Positions 8,715 to 18,529 of a stretch of 64,000 nt of DNA are shown here, piece after piece. A program made the translations under genes and the position numbers. Each line of letters starts with the position of its first letter. Position 1 is the stretch's first letter. The notes under the pieces were generated by a model. The model was not told the origin of the DNA. It searched no databases and saw only the letters and a program-made list of their open reading frames with translations. Source of the stretch: Treponema putidum (GTDB lineage: Bacteria > Spirochaetota > Spirochaetia > Treponematales > Treponemataceae); contig NZ_CP009228.1 of the NCBI RefSeq assembly GCF_000755145.1, positions 1,051,827 to 1,115,826 on the forward strand. The letters run 5' to 3'.

Positions 8715-10157
8715 CTATCTTTTCCAAAATGCCGGCATAAAGTAAACTATCATTGTGTATAATTCCAATCTCCCTGCAAGCATTACAAAGGAAAAGAAAA
8801 TTTTTACGTGGGATGAAAAAAATGCAAAGTTTCCGGCAGGTCCTACTCTTCCAAATCCGGGTCCTATGTTTCCTATAAGTGCCAGTGAAGCCGTAAAGCC
8901 GCTCAATAGGTCAGCTCCGTCGGCGGCTGCAACCAAGGCTGTAATAAGGGTTAAAAAAAAGTAGCAAAATATAAAACCTGCAACGCTGTAGACTATGTCC
9001 TTTCTTCCAGGGCGGTTATTAAGCTGAATACCGAAAACCCCGTGAGGGCTTAAAAGCCTTTTTGCCTCCATTCCTGCTTGCTTTTTTAGGATAAGCCAGC
9101 GTATTACCTTGATGCTTCCTGCCGTTGAGCCTGAACAGCCTCCGACAAACATCAAGAAAAACAACACCATTTTTGCGAACTCCGGCCATGCATTGTAATC
9201 GGCTGTTGAAAAACCTGTAGTAGTGATTACCGAGGCAACTTGAAAAAGACTTTGCCGTAAGCCTCCTCCAAGTCCGTAAATTGGATAGATGGAAATAGCA
9301 ATTAGGGCGGTTGATACAAATACTATTTTAAGATAGGCTTTAAGTTCCGAATTATGAAAAAATTCTTCAGGGTGGCCTGTGAACAAGTGAAAATACAGGC
9401 TGAAGTTTACACCGGCTAAGAGCATAAAGACTGCACAAATAATTTCAACCGCAGGAGAATTAAAGGCTCCAACGCTTGCATTTCTTGTTGAAAAACCTCC
9501 GGTTCCTAGTGAAGCAAATGTGTGGCAAAGGGCTTCTAAAAACGGAAGGCCTGCAAACATTAAAAGGATAGTTTGTACTACAGTCATTCCAAGATAGATA
9601 AACCAAAGAGCTTTTGCCGTATGGGTTATCTTTGCCGTTACCTTTCCCTTGTCGGGGCCTGTTGTTTCACTTTTGATTAGATGAAACCCTCCTACTCCTA
9701 AAAGAGGAAATAGAGCAACGGTTAAGGCTACTATACCCATTCCTCCCAGCCAGTGCATTTCGGTTCTCCAGACATGCATTGTCATTGGGCAGGCTTCGAC
9801 ATTAGTAAGAATTGTGGCACCTGTTGTGGTAAAGCCCGATACGGATTCAAAGAGGGCATCTGCAAAATTAGGTATTACGCCTGAAATAAACAAAGGTACT
9901 GCTCCCAAAATACCTGCAGAAACCCATGCAGCTGCAACTAAAATTATTCCGCCTGAAATTGAAAGTTTAATTTTTTTATTTTTTTGAAAAAAGAAAAAGC
10001 CGACTGTGATTGCAAATATAAATGCTGACGGTATTAAAAAAGACGGTATTAGATAGGCTTCATTTTTATAAACTGCCGTTCCAATCGGGAGTATGAAGCT
10101 TATGGAAATAATCGCTAAAATCATAAAAATAATTCGGACATATTGGAATACTTTCAT
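8715..10157 (-). CDS. trkH: TrkH/KtrB-type potassium transporter membrane subunit
   Basis: Potassium-translocating subunit, 480 residues with repeated M1-P-M2 units. Four selectivity-filter-like loops are visible: FTTTGATIL, SLGTGGFST, ITTTGFSTAD and IGNIGPGFG. It is encoded just after the regulatory subunit (seven-base gap), forming a two-gene trkA-trkH operon. It runs tail-to-tail with the transglutaminase-like gene, 26 bp apart. Functionally it could be called TrkH or KtrB; the 471-residue partner with two RCK units fits Trk better. Confidence 0.93.
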   Translation of the reverse strand: MKVFQYVRIIFMILAIISISFILPIGTAVYKNEAYLIPSFLIPSAFIFAITVGFFFFQKNKKIKLSISGGIILVAAAWVSAGILGAVPLFISGVIPNFADALFESVSGFTTTGATILTNVEACPMTMHVWRTEMHWLGGMGIVALTVALFPLLGVGGFHLIKSETTGPDKGKVTAKITHTAKALWFIYLGMTVVQTILLMFAGLPFLEALCHTFASLGTGGFSTRNASVGAFNSPAVEIICAVFMLLAGVNFSLYFHLFTGHPEEFFHNSELKAYLKIVFVSTALIAISIYPIYGLGGGLRQSLFQVASVITTTGFSTADYNAWPEFAKMVLFFLMFVGGCSGSTAGSIKVIRWLILKKQAGMEAKRLLSPHGVFGIQLNNRPGRKDIVYSVAGFIFCYFFLTLITALVAAADGADLLSGFTASLALIGNIGPGFGRVGPAGNFAFFSSHVKIFFSFVMLAGRLELYTMIVYFMPAFWKR

Positions 10158-10164
10158 TTTAAAT

Positions 10165-11565
10165 TCAGTTTCCTCCGAACATTTTTATAATTTCATCACT
10201 TCGAGATGATTTTACTATAAATACTATTTTATTTCCCGCTTCCAATTCAGTATCTCCGTTGGGGATTTGTTCTCCGACTTTATCCGTAATAAGAAGAACT
10301 AAATATATTCCGTGTTGTGAAATATCTTTTAGTTTTTTACCTAGAATCGGACTTTTTTCCGATACTTGAAGTTCTATGATTTCAAGTTTTCCGTCACCCA
10401 TTGTATGAACACCTGTTACATTTTCGCTTACAAGATGACTCATTATAGAATCAACAACAACATCCTTAAAAGAGACTGCAACGTCGACTCCGATTTTATA
10501 TGCAACATTTTCAAGGACTGAACTTTGAACAAGCGAGATTGTTTTATAAACGCCTAAAGTTTTTAAGTAGGCACAGGCTATCATATTAAATTCATAATTA
10601 GGCGTTGTGCATATTACCAAGTCGAAAGAGTCAAGGCCTATTTCGTCTACAAAGGCTTCGTCCATAACATCCGCTTTGTATATATAGGCTTCGGGAAATT
10701 CGGCAGCAACTTCCTTTGCTTTTTTATCGTTTATTTCTATAATGGAAATTTTCCATTTTTGGTTTAAGTTTACCGGTAAGAATTTTGAAAGAAAGGACTT
10801 GCTCTTTGAATTTTTAAGAAGGTATTCTGCAATGCTTTTTCCTATACGTCCCATTCCTACTAAGGCAATTTTTTTAAATTCTTGTGTTTTAAATCCCGAC
10901 AGTTCATAAAATTTTTTTATGTGTTCTGGTTTTGTTAAAATTGAAACCCGTGTTCCTGCCGTCAAAATAGTGTCGCCTGAAGGAATTTTATTTTTTCCGT
11001 TTTGTTCTACACTTACGACAATGAAGGGAATATCTACATATTTTCTGATATCAAAAACAGCAAGGCCGTCCAGAGTACTTTTTTCACAAACATTAAAACG
11101 GGTAAGCTCGTAGCTTGAATTTTCAAAAGACAAAACATCGCTTACCGCTCCGTGTTCGATTGCTTGAATAACGGCAAGGGCTGCTTCTTCATCAGGATAA
11201 ACCAGAGCGTTTATGCCCAGAGTTCTTTCTTCCGAAAAATTTAGGGCCTTTACATAGTCTTCATTCCGCACTCTGGCTATTTTTATAACTTTAGGAGCCA
11301 GACTTTCGGCAATGCCGCATATTATCATATTGAGTTCATCCGAGTCGGTTACAGCTATCGCAGCGTCGGCTTTTTTTATTCCGGCATCCAGTAAAATTTG
11401 GGTATCGTTTCCTGCTGCTTGTACTACCATACAGTCCAGTCTATTTGCTGCATGGCGGGCTGTGTCTTCATCTCTTTCTATTAAAACAACATCATGTTTT
11501 TTTCTTATAAGCCTGCGGGCTAATTCCGTTCCGGTAACACCGCCACCCACTATAATTACTTTCAT
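10165..11565 (-). CDS. trkA: TrkA potassium uptake regulatory subunit
   Basis: Cytoplasmic NAD(H)-binding gating subunit for TrkH. Two tandem RCK units are seen, each with a Rossmann glycine motif (GGGVTGTELARR near residue 8; GMGRIGKSIAEYL near 235) followed by a TrkA-C domain, as in full-length TrkA. The frame can be read from a TTG at 11580, but starting at the ATG (11565) places the protein start at the first beta strand (MKVIIVGGG) and gives 466 residues. No Shine-Dalgarno site precedes it; a TACTAT -10 box ends six bases upstream. Confidence 0.92.
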   Translation of the reverse strand: MKVIIVGGGVTGTELARRLIRKKHDVVLIERDEDTARHAANRLDCMVVQAAGNDTQILLDAGIKKADAAIAVTDSDELNMIICGIAESLAPKVIKIARVRNEDYVKALNFSEERTLGINALVYPDEEAALAVIQAIEHGAVSDVLSFENSSYELTRFNVCEKSTLDGLAVFDIRKYVDIPFIVVSVEQNGKNKIPSGDTILTAGTRVSILTKPEHIKKFYELSGFKTQEFKKIALVGMGRIGKSIAEYLLKNSKSKSFLSKFLPVNLNQKWKISIIEINDKKAKEVAAEFPEAYIYKADVMDEAFVDEIGLDSFDLVICTTPNYEFNMIACAYLKTLGVYKTISLVQSSVLENVAYKIGVDVAVSFKDVVVDSIMSHLVSENVTGVHTMGDGKLEIIELQVSEKSPILGKKLKDISQHGIYLVLLITDKVGEQIPNGDTELEAGNKIVFIVKSSRSDEIIKMFGGN

Positions 11566-11571
11566 ATTTTT

Positions 11572-11600
11572 ATAGTACAATAAATTTTGATTTTTGAAAA
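11572..11600 (-). promoter_or_regulatory. Candidate trkA promoter, leaderless spacing
   Basis: Minus-strand TTTTCA (11595-11600) and TACTAT (11572-11577) are 17 bases apart, and six bases separate the -10 box from the ATG. The -35 box is only a 4/6 match. Confidence 0.4.
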
Positions 11601-11628
11601 GAGAGTAAATATTTAGTTTAGTATGCCC

Positions 11629-11657
11629 TTAATAATTTTTATATTTTATGATACAAT
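11629..11657 (+). promoter_or_regulatory. Candidate promoter of the AddB-like gene
   Basis: TTAATA (11629-11634) and TACAAT (11652-11657) with a 17-base spacer. The ATG at 11668 begins ten bases after the -10 box, leaving a leader of only a few bases. It lies back-to-back with the trkA promoter. Confidence 0.45.
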
Positions 11658-11667
11658 ATTACCCTGT

Positions 11668-14505
11668 ATGAATTTAATAGAACAAACAATAAAAACTTAT
11701 GGAAGAGATTTAAAAAACGTTTTTGTATTTCCTTCAAGGATTGCTTCAAGGTTGTGGTTTCAAAAATCGCTTAGTATTACCGGATTGGGTACCGTTCCTT
11801 CTGAAAATTATATGTCATGGGACGGCTTTAAGGAGACTTGTCTTGTTTCTAAGGCATCTTCTTTAAGTCCTGTGTCAAATACGGTGCGCAGAATTTTTGC
11901 TCAATATATAAGCCGCCTTAATTCGGAAAAAGCAAAAGACGGAGAGCCTATGTTTAAATTTCTTATTCCATCAGGGTATGCCGAATCGGGAGAGGTTTTT
12001 TCCGAATGGATTGCAGGTATTTTGCCGCAGCTTGATCATTTTGAAAAACGGTATGCAGGCAGAAGTTCGGAGTTTTTAGACGATGATGAAATGAAGGATT
12101 ATCTTCTTTTGAAAAAAGAATACGCCGATTTTTTAAAAAAGAATTCTTTGTTTGAACCGTCTTGGGTTTCTTCGGAATTTTATTCTAACCGGAAAAAATA
12201 TATTATTATTTATCCCGAATTGATGGAAGACTTTAGTGAACATGCGGAACTTTTAAGGCAGCAGAAAGAAATAAGTTATGTTCACTGTCCTAAATTCAAT
12301 AGAAAAGAAAACTTAATTGATGTTTATAAAAATTCCAGAAGCGAATTAAAAAATACGGTTTTACAAATTGAAAAACTTCTCAGTGAAGGAGTCAGAGCGG
12401 ATGAGATTGCCGTAAGTGTTCCCGATATTGAAAACTATGCATCTTATATAAAAAGAGAATTTTATCTTAGAGGGATCCCTGCAGAATTCCGGTCGGGTTT
12501 TAAGTTGGGACTTGAACAAGCCGGTAAACTTTTTTCTCTTATTTATGATTGCGTGCAAAATAATTTTGCTTTTGAATTTATGAAACCGATTGTTTTAAAT
12601 AAGCATATTCCTTGGAAGGATAGGGAAGGAGCTGAAGCCTTAATAGATTACGGCGTAAAAAATAATTGTGCAGTATCGTGGAAAGAAAATAAAGAAGATA
12701 CTGTTTATAAAAATATTTGGATTGAATCTTTTAAAATAAATTATGAAAAAGATGAAATTGAAGTTGAACAAAAGAAAAAAGCGAGGGATTGGTTTTACAG
12801 TTTCTATTATGCCGTAAATAGAATCTGCGAATCTAAAACTTTTTCGGAGTTGCAAAAAAATTATTTTTTATTTAGAAAAGATTTAATAGATGAAAATCTT
12901 TTTTCCGAAAAAGATAATGCAATCTTGGGACGTTGTATTTCTTGTCTTCAAGAACTTTTATATTTAGAGGATAAGTTTGAAGAATATATGCCTTACGATA
13001 AATTTAAGTTTTTTATTTTGGAATTGGATAAGGCTATATATGTTCCTCAAAACACAGGGCTTGCGGTAAGTATCTTTCCTTACAGAGTTGCGGCTGCTAC
13101 TCCTTTTACTCATCATTTTGTTTTAAATTGCAGCCAAGAGAATACAAATATTATTTATAATAAACTTTCTTTTTTGCGTAAGGATAAAAGAGATGCCTTA
13201 GGTGTTTTTGAAACCGATGCATCCGCTTATTTTTTTGAGGCCTATACGGAATCTCCGAATACGGTTTTTAGTTTTAGTCCTCACAATTTTAATTCATATT
13301 TGATTATAAATAATCTTTTTGAAATTTCTGAAGATGAAGAAATTAAAAATGCCGAACGAATGAATAAAAAAATAGAAGAATTAAAATCCTATGATTCTTT
13401 TTTACTGGATTATTTCGGAGAGAAAAAAAATAACTTAAAGGAAATTCCTACAATATATAAAATTCAAAAAAAAGGATTCTCAACTTTTTTTACATTCAAA
13501 CAAAAAAAAGATTTTTCTTATTTGCAAAATTCATACGATGGGATTAGCAAAGAATTAAATTCGTATATGGAGGAAAATTTATTTAAGGACGGAGCTTTTA
13601 AATTAAGTCAAACCGATTTAAAAAATTTTACCGAATGTCCTGCTTCATGGTTTTTAAAAAAAGTACTTTCCGTTTTTTCTGAAAACTACGACGCTAAAAT
13701 CTTTGATGCTAGAAATATCGGCAACCTTTCGCACAATGTATTGGAGGTTCTATATAAAGAGATTGGTGTAACGGATAAGTATTTTAATTCTAAAAACTTA
13801 GATAAGTATATTGAAAGAGCTTCTTTAATATTTGATCTTCTTGCAGAAAAATCCATAGATTTTAGGGGTGGTTTGGCAAAACCCTTTATTCAATCCTTAA
13901 AAAGAAGGGTGATGGAAGCCGTCAACTTTGTTTTAGAAAGCGATGCTTCACTTTTGGACGGATATGCTCCTAAATGGGTAGAAGAATGGATCGAAATAGA
14001 AAATGACGGTATTTTGTATCAAGGGAAAATAGACAGGGCATCTTTTCCGCAAGATGAGAAGGGCGGAGTAATTATCGATTATAAAACAAATAATATGCCG
14101 GCCTATTCTTCATATGGTAAAAAAAATTTAAGTGCTGAAGAGATAGAGTTGACCGATTTTCAAATACCCATGTATATCTTTTTGGCGGAATCCAAATTAA
14201 AAAAGGATTTAAAAAACGGAAATAAAAATTTTGAAACTATAGAACATGCGTGGTTCTTAAGTTTTGTGCAGCAAAAAATAAATAAGGTTGTAAATGACAA
14301 TGAAGTTATTCCCGTTACACGCAGCGGCTCTGAAAGAACTCGTGAAGATTTTCAATCTTCAATCGATGCATTTATTAGAGACGCGGAAAGATTTGCAGAG
14401 TCGGTTAATGCTCAAGATTTTACAAAACCTTCTTCCGTTTCATTTGAAACATGCATTAGCTGCGGGTTTAAGCATATTTGCAGAACAGTTTATTCGGTTA
14501 AGTAA
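11668..14505 (+). CDS. AddB-like PD-(D/E)XK nuclease of a RecBCD-type complex
   Basis: 945 residues (MNLIEQTIKTYGRDLKNV...). The C-terminal third is a RecB/AddB-type nuclease: PD-(D/E)XK motif GGVIIDYKTNN, preceded by LTQTDLKNFTECP-type sequence (here LSQTDLKNFTECP) and followed by CISCGFKHIC near the end. The lone Cys plus C-x2-C-x5-C is the iron-sulfur arrangement of AddB nucleases. The N-terminal half has the general helicase-like architecture but no Walker A motif (FVFPSRIASRLW stands where it is expected). With the AddA-like gene 24 bp downstream it should process double-strand breaks for recombination. The frame extends to an ATG at 11623, but those 15 residues are hydrophobic and upstream of the -10 box, so 11668 is preferred. 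Confidence 0.75.
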   Translation: MNLIEQTIKTYGRDLKNVFVFPSRIASRLWFQKSLSITGLGTVPSENYMSWDGFKETCLVSKASSLSPVSNTVRRIFAQYISRLNSEKAKDGEPMFKFLIPSGYAESGEVFSEWIAGILPQLDHFEKRYAGRSSEFLDDDEMKDYLLLKKEYADFLKKNSLFEPSWVSSEFYSNRKKYIIIYPELMEDFSEHAELLRQQKEISYVHCPKFNRKENLIDVYKNSRSELKNTVLQIEKLLSEGVRADEIAVSVPDIENYASYIKREFYLRGIPAEFRSGFKLGLEQAGKLFSLIYDCVQNNFAFEFMKPIVLNKHIPWKDREGAEALIDYGVKNNCAVSWKENKEDTVYKNIWIESFKINYEKDEIEVEQKKKARDWFYSFYYAVNRICESKTFSELQKNYFLFRKDLIDENLFSEKDNAILGRCISCLQELLYLEDKFEEYMPYDKFKFFILELDKAIYVPQNTGLAVSIFPYRVAAATPFTHHFVLNCSQENTNIIYNKLSFLRKDKRDALGVFETDASAYFFEAYTESPNTVFSFSPHNFNSYLIINNLFEISEDEEIKNAERMNKKIEELKSYDSFLLDYFGEKKNNLKEIPTIYKIQKKGFSTFFTFKQKKDFSYLQNSYDGISKELNSYMEENLFKDGAFKLSQTDLKNFTECPASWFLKKVLSVFSENYDAKIFDARNIGNLSHNVLEVLYKEIGVTDKYFNSKNLDKYIERASLIFDLLAEKSIDFRGGLAKPFIQSLKRRVMEAVNFVLESDASLLDGYAPKWVEEWIEIENDGILYQGKIDRASFPQDEKGGVIIDYKTNNMPAYSSYGKKNLSAEEIELTDFQIPMYIFLAESKLKKDLKNGNKNFETIEHAWFLSFVQQKINKVVNDNEVIPVTRSGSERTREDFQSSIDAFIRDAERFAESVNAQDFTKPSSVSFETCISCGFKHICRTVYSVK

Positions 14506-14529
14506 AAATTTTATTGGAGAAAGATTAAA

Positions 14530-15576
14530 ATGAATGATTATATAAAAAATATAATGGATAGCTTAAATGAAAATCAAAAAACTGCGGTAAGCATTGAAAA
14601 AAATTCCGTAATTGCAGCGGGAGCCGGTTCAGGAAAAACGAAAGTCTTGGCCGCACGTTATGTTTATTTTGTTGTTGAAAAGGCTGTCAGTGTAGAAAAA
14701 ATAATAGCTCTAACTTTTACCGAAAAAGCCGCTGCCGAAATGCACAAAAGAATTTATAATGAATTAAAAAAAATAGATCATCCTAATGCAAAAACTGCTA
14801 TCGAAAAATTTCATCTTGCTAAAATTTCGACAATAGACTCTTTTTGCAATCGAATTGCAAGGGAATCATGTAGAAGTTTCGGTATTTCTCCCGATTTTAA
14901 CATTGATAATTCCGAGTCTGAAAAGTTGGCCTACCGCATAGGCTTGGATTTCTTTTTAAAAATGCGCTCCGATAAAACTATGCAGTTTTTTTTGGGAGAT
15001 AACGGCATAGATGATTTTGTTTCGGGGCTTTTTGTAAAATTATTAAATAACTATGTTTTGATTTCAAAATCCATTGACTTTAAAAAAAGTTTAGAAGCTC
15101 AAATAAAATATCATGATGATGAAGAAAGAAAAACTCTAGCGGAATGTTTTGACGTTTTTGAATTTATAAAAGAAAACGATTCTTTGAAGAATTTTAAGGA
15201 AGAAGCTGTGAGTGCGTATTCTACTCTGACCCATTTTCCTGAATCGGTAAAAGATGAAGCCTTTATTAAACTACTTCTTATTGTCGATAAAATTTCTAAA
15301 ACAGCAAAAGGGCGAGGAAATGATACCGTAAAAGAAGTAAAAGAAAAATTAAAAAACATATATAAAAAACTTTCATCCATTTATAATTTTGAATACTCGC
15401 GTGAGTACTTGGCACCTTTTTTTGATATGCTTGAAGGGCTTCAAAAAGAATATGTATATCAAAAAAAACAAAGGGGCATTTTAACTTTTTCGGATGTGTC
15501 ACAACTTGCTGTAGACGCTTTAATAAATGATGTAGATCTAAGAAACTTTTATAAAAAAATACGGATATTATTATGA
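14530..15576 (+). CDS. AddA/UvrD-type helicase, N-terminal part (split gene)
   Basis: Encodes 348 residues: Q-motif region (ENQKTAV), Walker A GAGSGKT at residues 31-37, motif Ia (ALTFTEKAAAEMHKRI) and motif Ib-like sequence (TIDSFCNRIARE). Translation then meets TGA at 15574-15576, directly before the Walker B motif. One extra A in the A7 tract 15553-15559 would continue the frame as FYKKNTDIIMIDEFQDNN, the expected UvrD-family sequence. This half therefore is not a complete protein. Its stop codon overlaps the ATG of the second half (ATGA), so the two pieces could also be made as coupled polypeptides. AddA is the natural partner of the AddB-like protein upstream. Confidence 0.8.
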   Translation: MNDYIKNIMDSLNENQKTAVSIEKNSVIAAGAGSGKTKVLAARYVYFVVEKAVSVEKIIALTFTEKAAAEMHKRIYNELKKIDHPNAKTAIEKFHLAKISTIDSFCNRIARESCRSFGISPDFNIDNSESEKLAYRIGLDFFLKMRSDKTMQFFLGDNGIDDFVSGLFVKLLNNYVLISKSIDFKKSLEAQIKYHDDEERKTLAECFDVFEFIKENDSLKNFKEEAVSAYSTLTHFPESVKDEAFIKLLLIVDKISKTAKGRGNDTVKEVKEKLKNIYKKLSSIYNFEYSREYLAPFFDMLEGLQKEYVYQKKQRGILTFSDVSQLAVDALINDVDLRNFYKKIRILL

Positions 15577-17948
15577 TAGATGAGTTTCAAGATAATAACA
15601 GCTTGCAAAGAGATTTACTTTTTTTAATTGCTGAAAAACTTGAACGTTTGGAAAAATCCGTCCCTAGCCCTCAGGAGCTTTGTCCCAATAAACTGTTTTT
15701 TGTCGGAGATGAAAAGCAATCGATTTACGCTTTTAGAGGGGCTGATGTTTCCGTATTCCGAAAACTTGCAGATGACATTTCGGATAAAGAAAGGCTTGCC
15801 GCCACAAGGCTTTTGATAAATTACCGCACGGAGCCGACGCTTATAAATTTATTTAATACAATATTCTCTAAAGTTTTTTATTCCGAAATAAATAGACCTT
15901 TAGAAAAAAACGGATTTGTTCCTCCCTATGAAGCGGAATATGTGCCGACTGAAACTAGAGCCCCTGTAAAAGGAGTTGAACCTAAAATTGAAATAATGTT
16001 TTTTGATGAAAAAAGGTTTAATGCGTTAGAAGATTCAAGTCAGTTTCTTAGCCCTGTAGAAACGGAAGCCTTTTATCTTGCAAAAAGAATTTTAGAATTA
16101 TATAATCAAGGTTTTAAAATTAGAGACGGAAAAAAGACTAGAGCTTGTTCATGGAATGATTTTGCCGTCTTGCTTAGGGCTTCAACAAAACAAAGTACAT
16201 ACGAAAGAGTTTTCCGTAATTTGGGTATCCCCTATAGGAGTGTACAGCAAAAGGGTTTATTTAATGATGCACCTATAAATGATATTTATGCTATGCTTAA
16301 AATTATAGCCTATCCTTCAGATAAAAAAACTTATGCACAAGTTTTACATTCGCCTTTTGTAAATATGGATGATGATGCCTTTGCAGTTTTACTTTTAAAT
16401 TTTACAAAAGCCTTCGATGTTTCTTTAGCGGGAAAATTAAGCGAAAAAAATAAGGATGCCTATTTGCGGGCTTGCGATTTATTTGTACGCTTAAATAAAA
16501 ATGTTTTAACTATGAGCTGTTCTGAGTCGGTTACATATCTTTGGTATGAAGAAGCCTATAGATATTTTTTATTGAGTGATGAAGAAAATCATCGCTATAT
16601 GGATTTGTATGATTATCTTTTTGAGCTTGCCTGTCAAGCTGATATAGACGGATTAAGTTTTTCTCAATTTGTGGATTTACTTTCATCTCATATTGAGAAG
16701 AAGGAAATGCTTGATGATATGGAGCTTCCCTTAGATGATGAAAAAGACTCTGTTCAATTTTTGACTGTTCATAAGAGCAAAGGTTTGGAATTCCCTATTG
16801 TTATAGTTCCGGATTGCGGAAACAGAGGTATCCCTGAAAAAAAAGAAGGTATTATTTTTTATAATGAAGACATGGGTCCCGTCTTGCATTCTCCTAAGGC
16901 TCCGGATTTGTCTTCGAAAGCAGATAATCTGATTTTTGATTCCTTGCGTGACGAAGCTAATGCAAAACTTATTGCCGAAGTAAAAAGGCTTCTTTATGTT
17001 GCAGCTACAAGAGCCGAATCCTATTTAATTATAAGCGGTGCATATACTCATGCACAAAATGAAGACTCTAAAGATTCTAAAAAAGATGAAGCTAAAAATA
17101 ATGATTATTTATCTTCAGATTCGAGAAGTCTTGAAGAAATAAAAACCTTGCTTACACTTTCGGATAAGACTATAAGTTTTTTTGAATTACTTCTGCCTGC
17201 TCTTCCCGATAAACATGAAGATATTATTTTTAATGAAATCTTACCTTGTAAAAGAGAGGCCTTATTTACCAATTCCAAAGAACAAAAATGCGAAAGAATA
17301 AATTTTGAAAAACTTTTTGCTTCTTCTAAGGTAAAAGAATTTAATCTTGCAGAAAAAAGAATAACAACCGCCACAGGCCTTGCTCATGAGGTAAATAAAA
17401 AATTAAAAGAGGGTTATTTGTATTCTTTAACTTCCGAAAAAGATAAGCTGCCTGATTCTTCTAAAGATAAAGATGAACAAAAAGAATTTACGGCGGCTGA
17501 GTTGGGAACTCTTACCCACTCCTTAATAGAAGCTCGTCTTTTAAATAAAGAATTTATTTATCCGAAAGGTCATTCCGAAGTTGAAAGAAAAAAGATTTAT
17601 GCTTGGGCCGATAATTTTTTTAATTCGGATATGTATGTGCTTGCAAAAGAAGCCGAAAAATTAAAAAGCGAATACGGCTTTTTAACGGATTATGAAGGAC
17701 AAATTGTAAGCGGACAGATAGACTTACTTTTTAAAAAAGACGGAATAGTCTATGTTGTAGATTATAAAACCGATGAGATAGAAAACCCCGATGCACACTT
17801 AACCCAGCTGAAGATTTATAAAAAAGCTGCCTCCGATCTTGCAAAAACCGAATCGGAAAATCTTAAAGAAAATTCTGATAAGCCAATCGAGGTTAAAACG
17901 TTTATCTTCTACCTGAAAACGGGACATTGTGTTGAGCTTGATACATAG
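15573..17948 (+). CDS. AddA/UvrD-type helicase-nuclease, C-terminal part (split gene)
   Basis: 791 residues beginning with Walker B (MIDEFQDN), then motif III (FVGDEKQSIYAFRGAD), motif IV (INYRT), motif V (VQFLTVHKSKGLEFPIVI) and motif VI (RLLYVAATRAES). The C-terminus is a PD-(D/E)XK nuclease (LTHSLIEARLL ... SGQIDLLFK ... VYVVDYKTDE). Together with 14530-15576 it makes a normal-length AddA of about 1,140 residues. The last ~150 codons and downstream DNA are repeated almost exactly at 24474-25044. Whether the whole enzyme is made depends on the A7 tract at the junction. Confidence 0.85.
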   Translation: MIDEFQDNNSLQRDLLFLIAEKLERLEKSVPSPQELCPNKLFFVGDEKQSIYAFRGADVSVFRKLADDISDKERLAATRLLINYRTEPTLINLFNTIFSKVFYSEINRPLEKNGFVPPYEAEYVPTETRAPVKGVEPKIEIMFFDEKRFNALEDSSQFLSPVETEAFYLAKRILELYNQGFKIRDGKKTRACSWNDFAVLLRASTKQSTYERVFRNLGIPYRSVQQKGLFNDAPINDIYAMLKIIAYPSDKKTYAQVLHSPFVNMDDDAFAVLLLNFTKAFDVSLAGKLSEKNKDAYLRACDLFVRLNKNVLTMSCSESVTYLWYEEAYRYFLLSDEENHRYMDLYDYLFELACQADIDGLSFSQFVDLLSSHIEKKEMLDDMELPLDDEKDSVQFLTVHKSKGLEFPIVIVPDCGNRGIPEKKEGIIFYNEDMGPVLHSPKAPDLSSKADNLIFDSLRDEANAKLIAEVKRLLYVAATRAESYLIISGAYTHAQNEDSKDSKKDEAKNNDYLSSDSRSLEEIKTLLTLSDKTISFFELLLPALPDKHEDIIFNEILPCKREALFTNSKEQKCERINFEKLFASSKVKEFNLAEKRITTATGLAHEVNKKLKEGYLYSLTSEKDKLPDSSKDKDEQKEFTAAELGTLTHSLIEARLLNKEFIYPKGHSEVERKKIYAWADNFFNSDMYVLAKEAEKLKSEYGFLTDYEGQIVSGQIDLLFKKDGIVYVVDYKTDEIENPDAHLTQLKIYKKAASDLAKTESENLKENSDKPIEVKTFIFYLKTGHCVELDT

Positions 17949-18049
17949 GTAATGTAGTATTTTAGATAAACAAGAAAAGCCCCTCCCGCTGCAAAAAAGT
18001 TTAAACTTTTTGTAGACTTTTTAAAATTTTATGTGATATATTATTATAT
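17496..18049 (+). repeat. Direct repeat copy 1 (3' end of AddA-like gene plus downstream DNA)
   Basis: About 554 bp nearly identical to 24474-25044. It covers the nuclease-domain codons of the AddA-like gene, the stop codon, and the spacer with its AAAAAGTTTAAACTTTTT palindrome (17994-18011). The two copies face the same way and bracket the ~6.4 kb RiPP/LRR island. Confidence 0.9.
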
Positions 18050-18110
18050 GGATGGGCTTATATTTTGAAAGAAACAAGGCCCAATGGTTAGGCGAAGAAT
18101 GCTAAAATAA
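18050..18110 (+). pseudogene. Remnant of the 253-aa hypothetical gene (see 25059-25820)
   Basis: This stretch closely matches 25679-25735 inside the hypothetical gene at 25059-25820, in the same order relative to the direct repeat, but about 630 bp of intervening sequence present in the downstream copy is missing. It is the deleted relic of a second copy and shows that the duplicated unit originally included that gene. Confidence 0.7.
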
Positions 18111-18529
18111 TCGACGATTAGTTGATTTTTTATATATTTTGGAGTATAATAATGAGTATGAGATTGAAATCTTACTTAGGCTTAAAATTCAATTTTTCTC
18201 AAAGCTCAAATTTAATGCTGAAAAATATAGAGAAAAATGTTAGCCTAAGTTTACCCCCCCCAATTTCTCTATTAAGTAAAATATCTCTAACCGATAGGTT
18301 TTTATTTTATTTTTATTCTCATATAAAAAATTCTCTTGACAAAATTAAACTTCAAAACAAATTAAAGATTTATACTGCCTGCATATTTTTTACCAACTTT
18401 TTTAATTACAAAATTTTTTCTTACTTAATAAATATCTATAATTTTTATAAGGCAATTTACTGTCTGCACCCTTTTTGTAAATACAAAATCGATGCAGATA
18501 AAATATATAAATTGAAAGGAGGTGAAAAT
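18111..18529 (+). other. AT-rich leader region of the RiPP locus
   Basis: About 420 bases without a convincing gene. A frame in phase with the precursor peptide happens to be open through most of it, but it has no ribosome site, is rich in Phe/Lys/Ile/Tyr codons as random AT-rich DNA would be, and the strong AAGGAGGTG at 18517 marks the true start downstream. A perfect TTGACA (18336-18341) has no well-spaced -10 partner (ATTAAA after 19 bases), and a perfect TATAAT lies at 18437-18442 without a good -35. The promoter of the peptide is probably here but cannot be fixed. Confidence 0.5.

Noticed and set aside
18122-18529. Long open frame in phase with the 40-aa peptide, giving a 176-aa protein
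   Set aside because: No ribosome site or sensible start, composition like random AT-rich DNA; the AAGGAGGTG at 18517 marks the short peptide's start.
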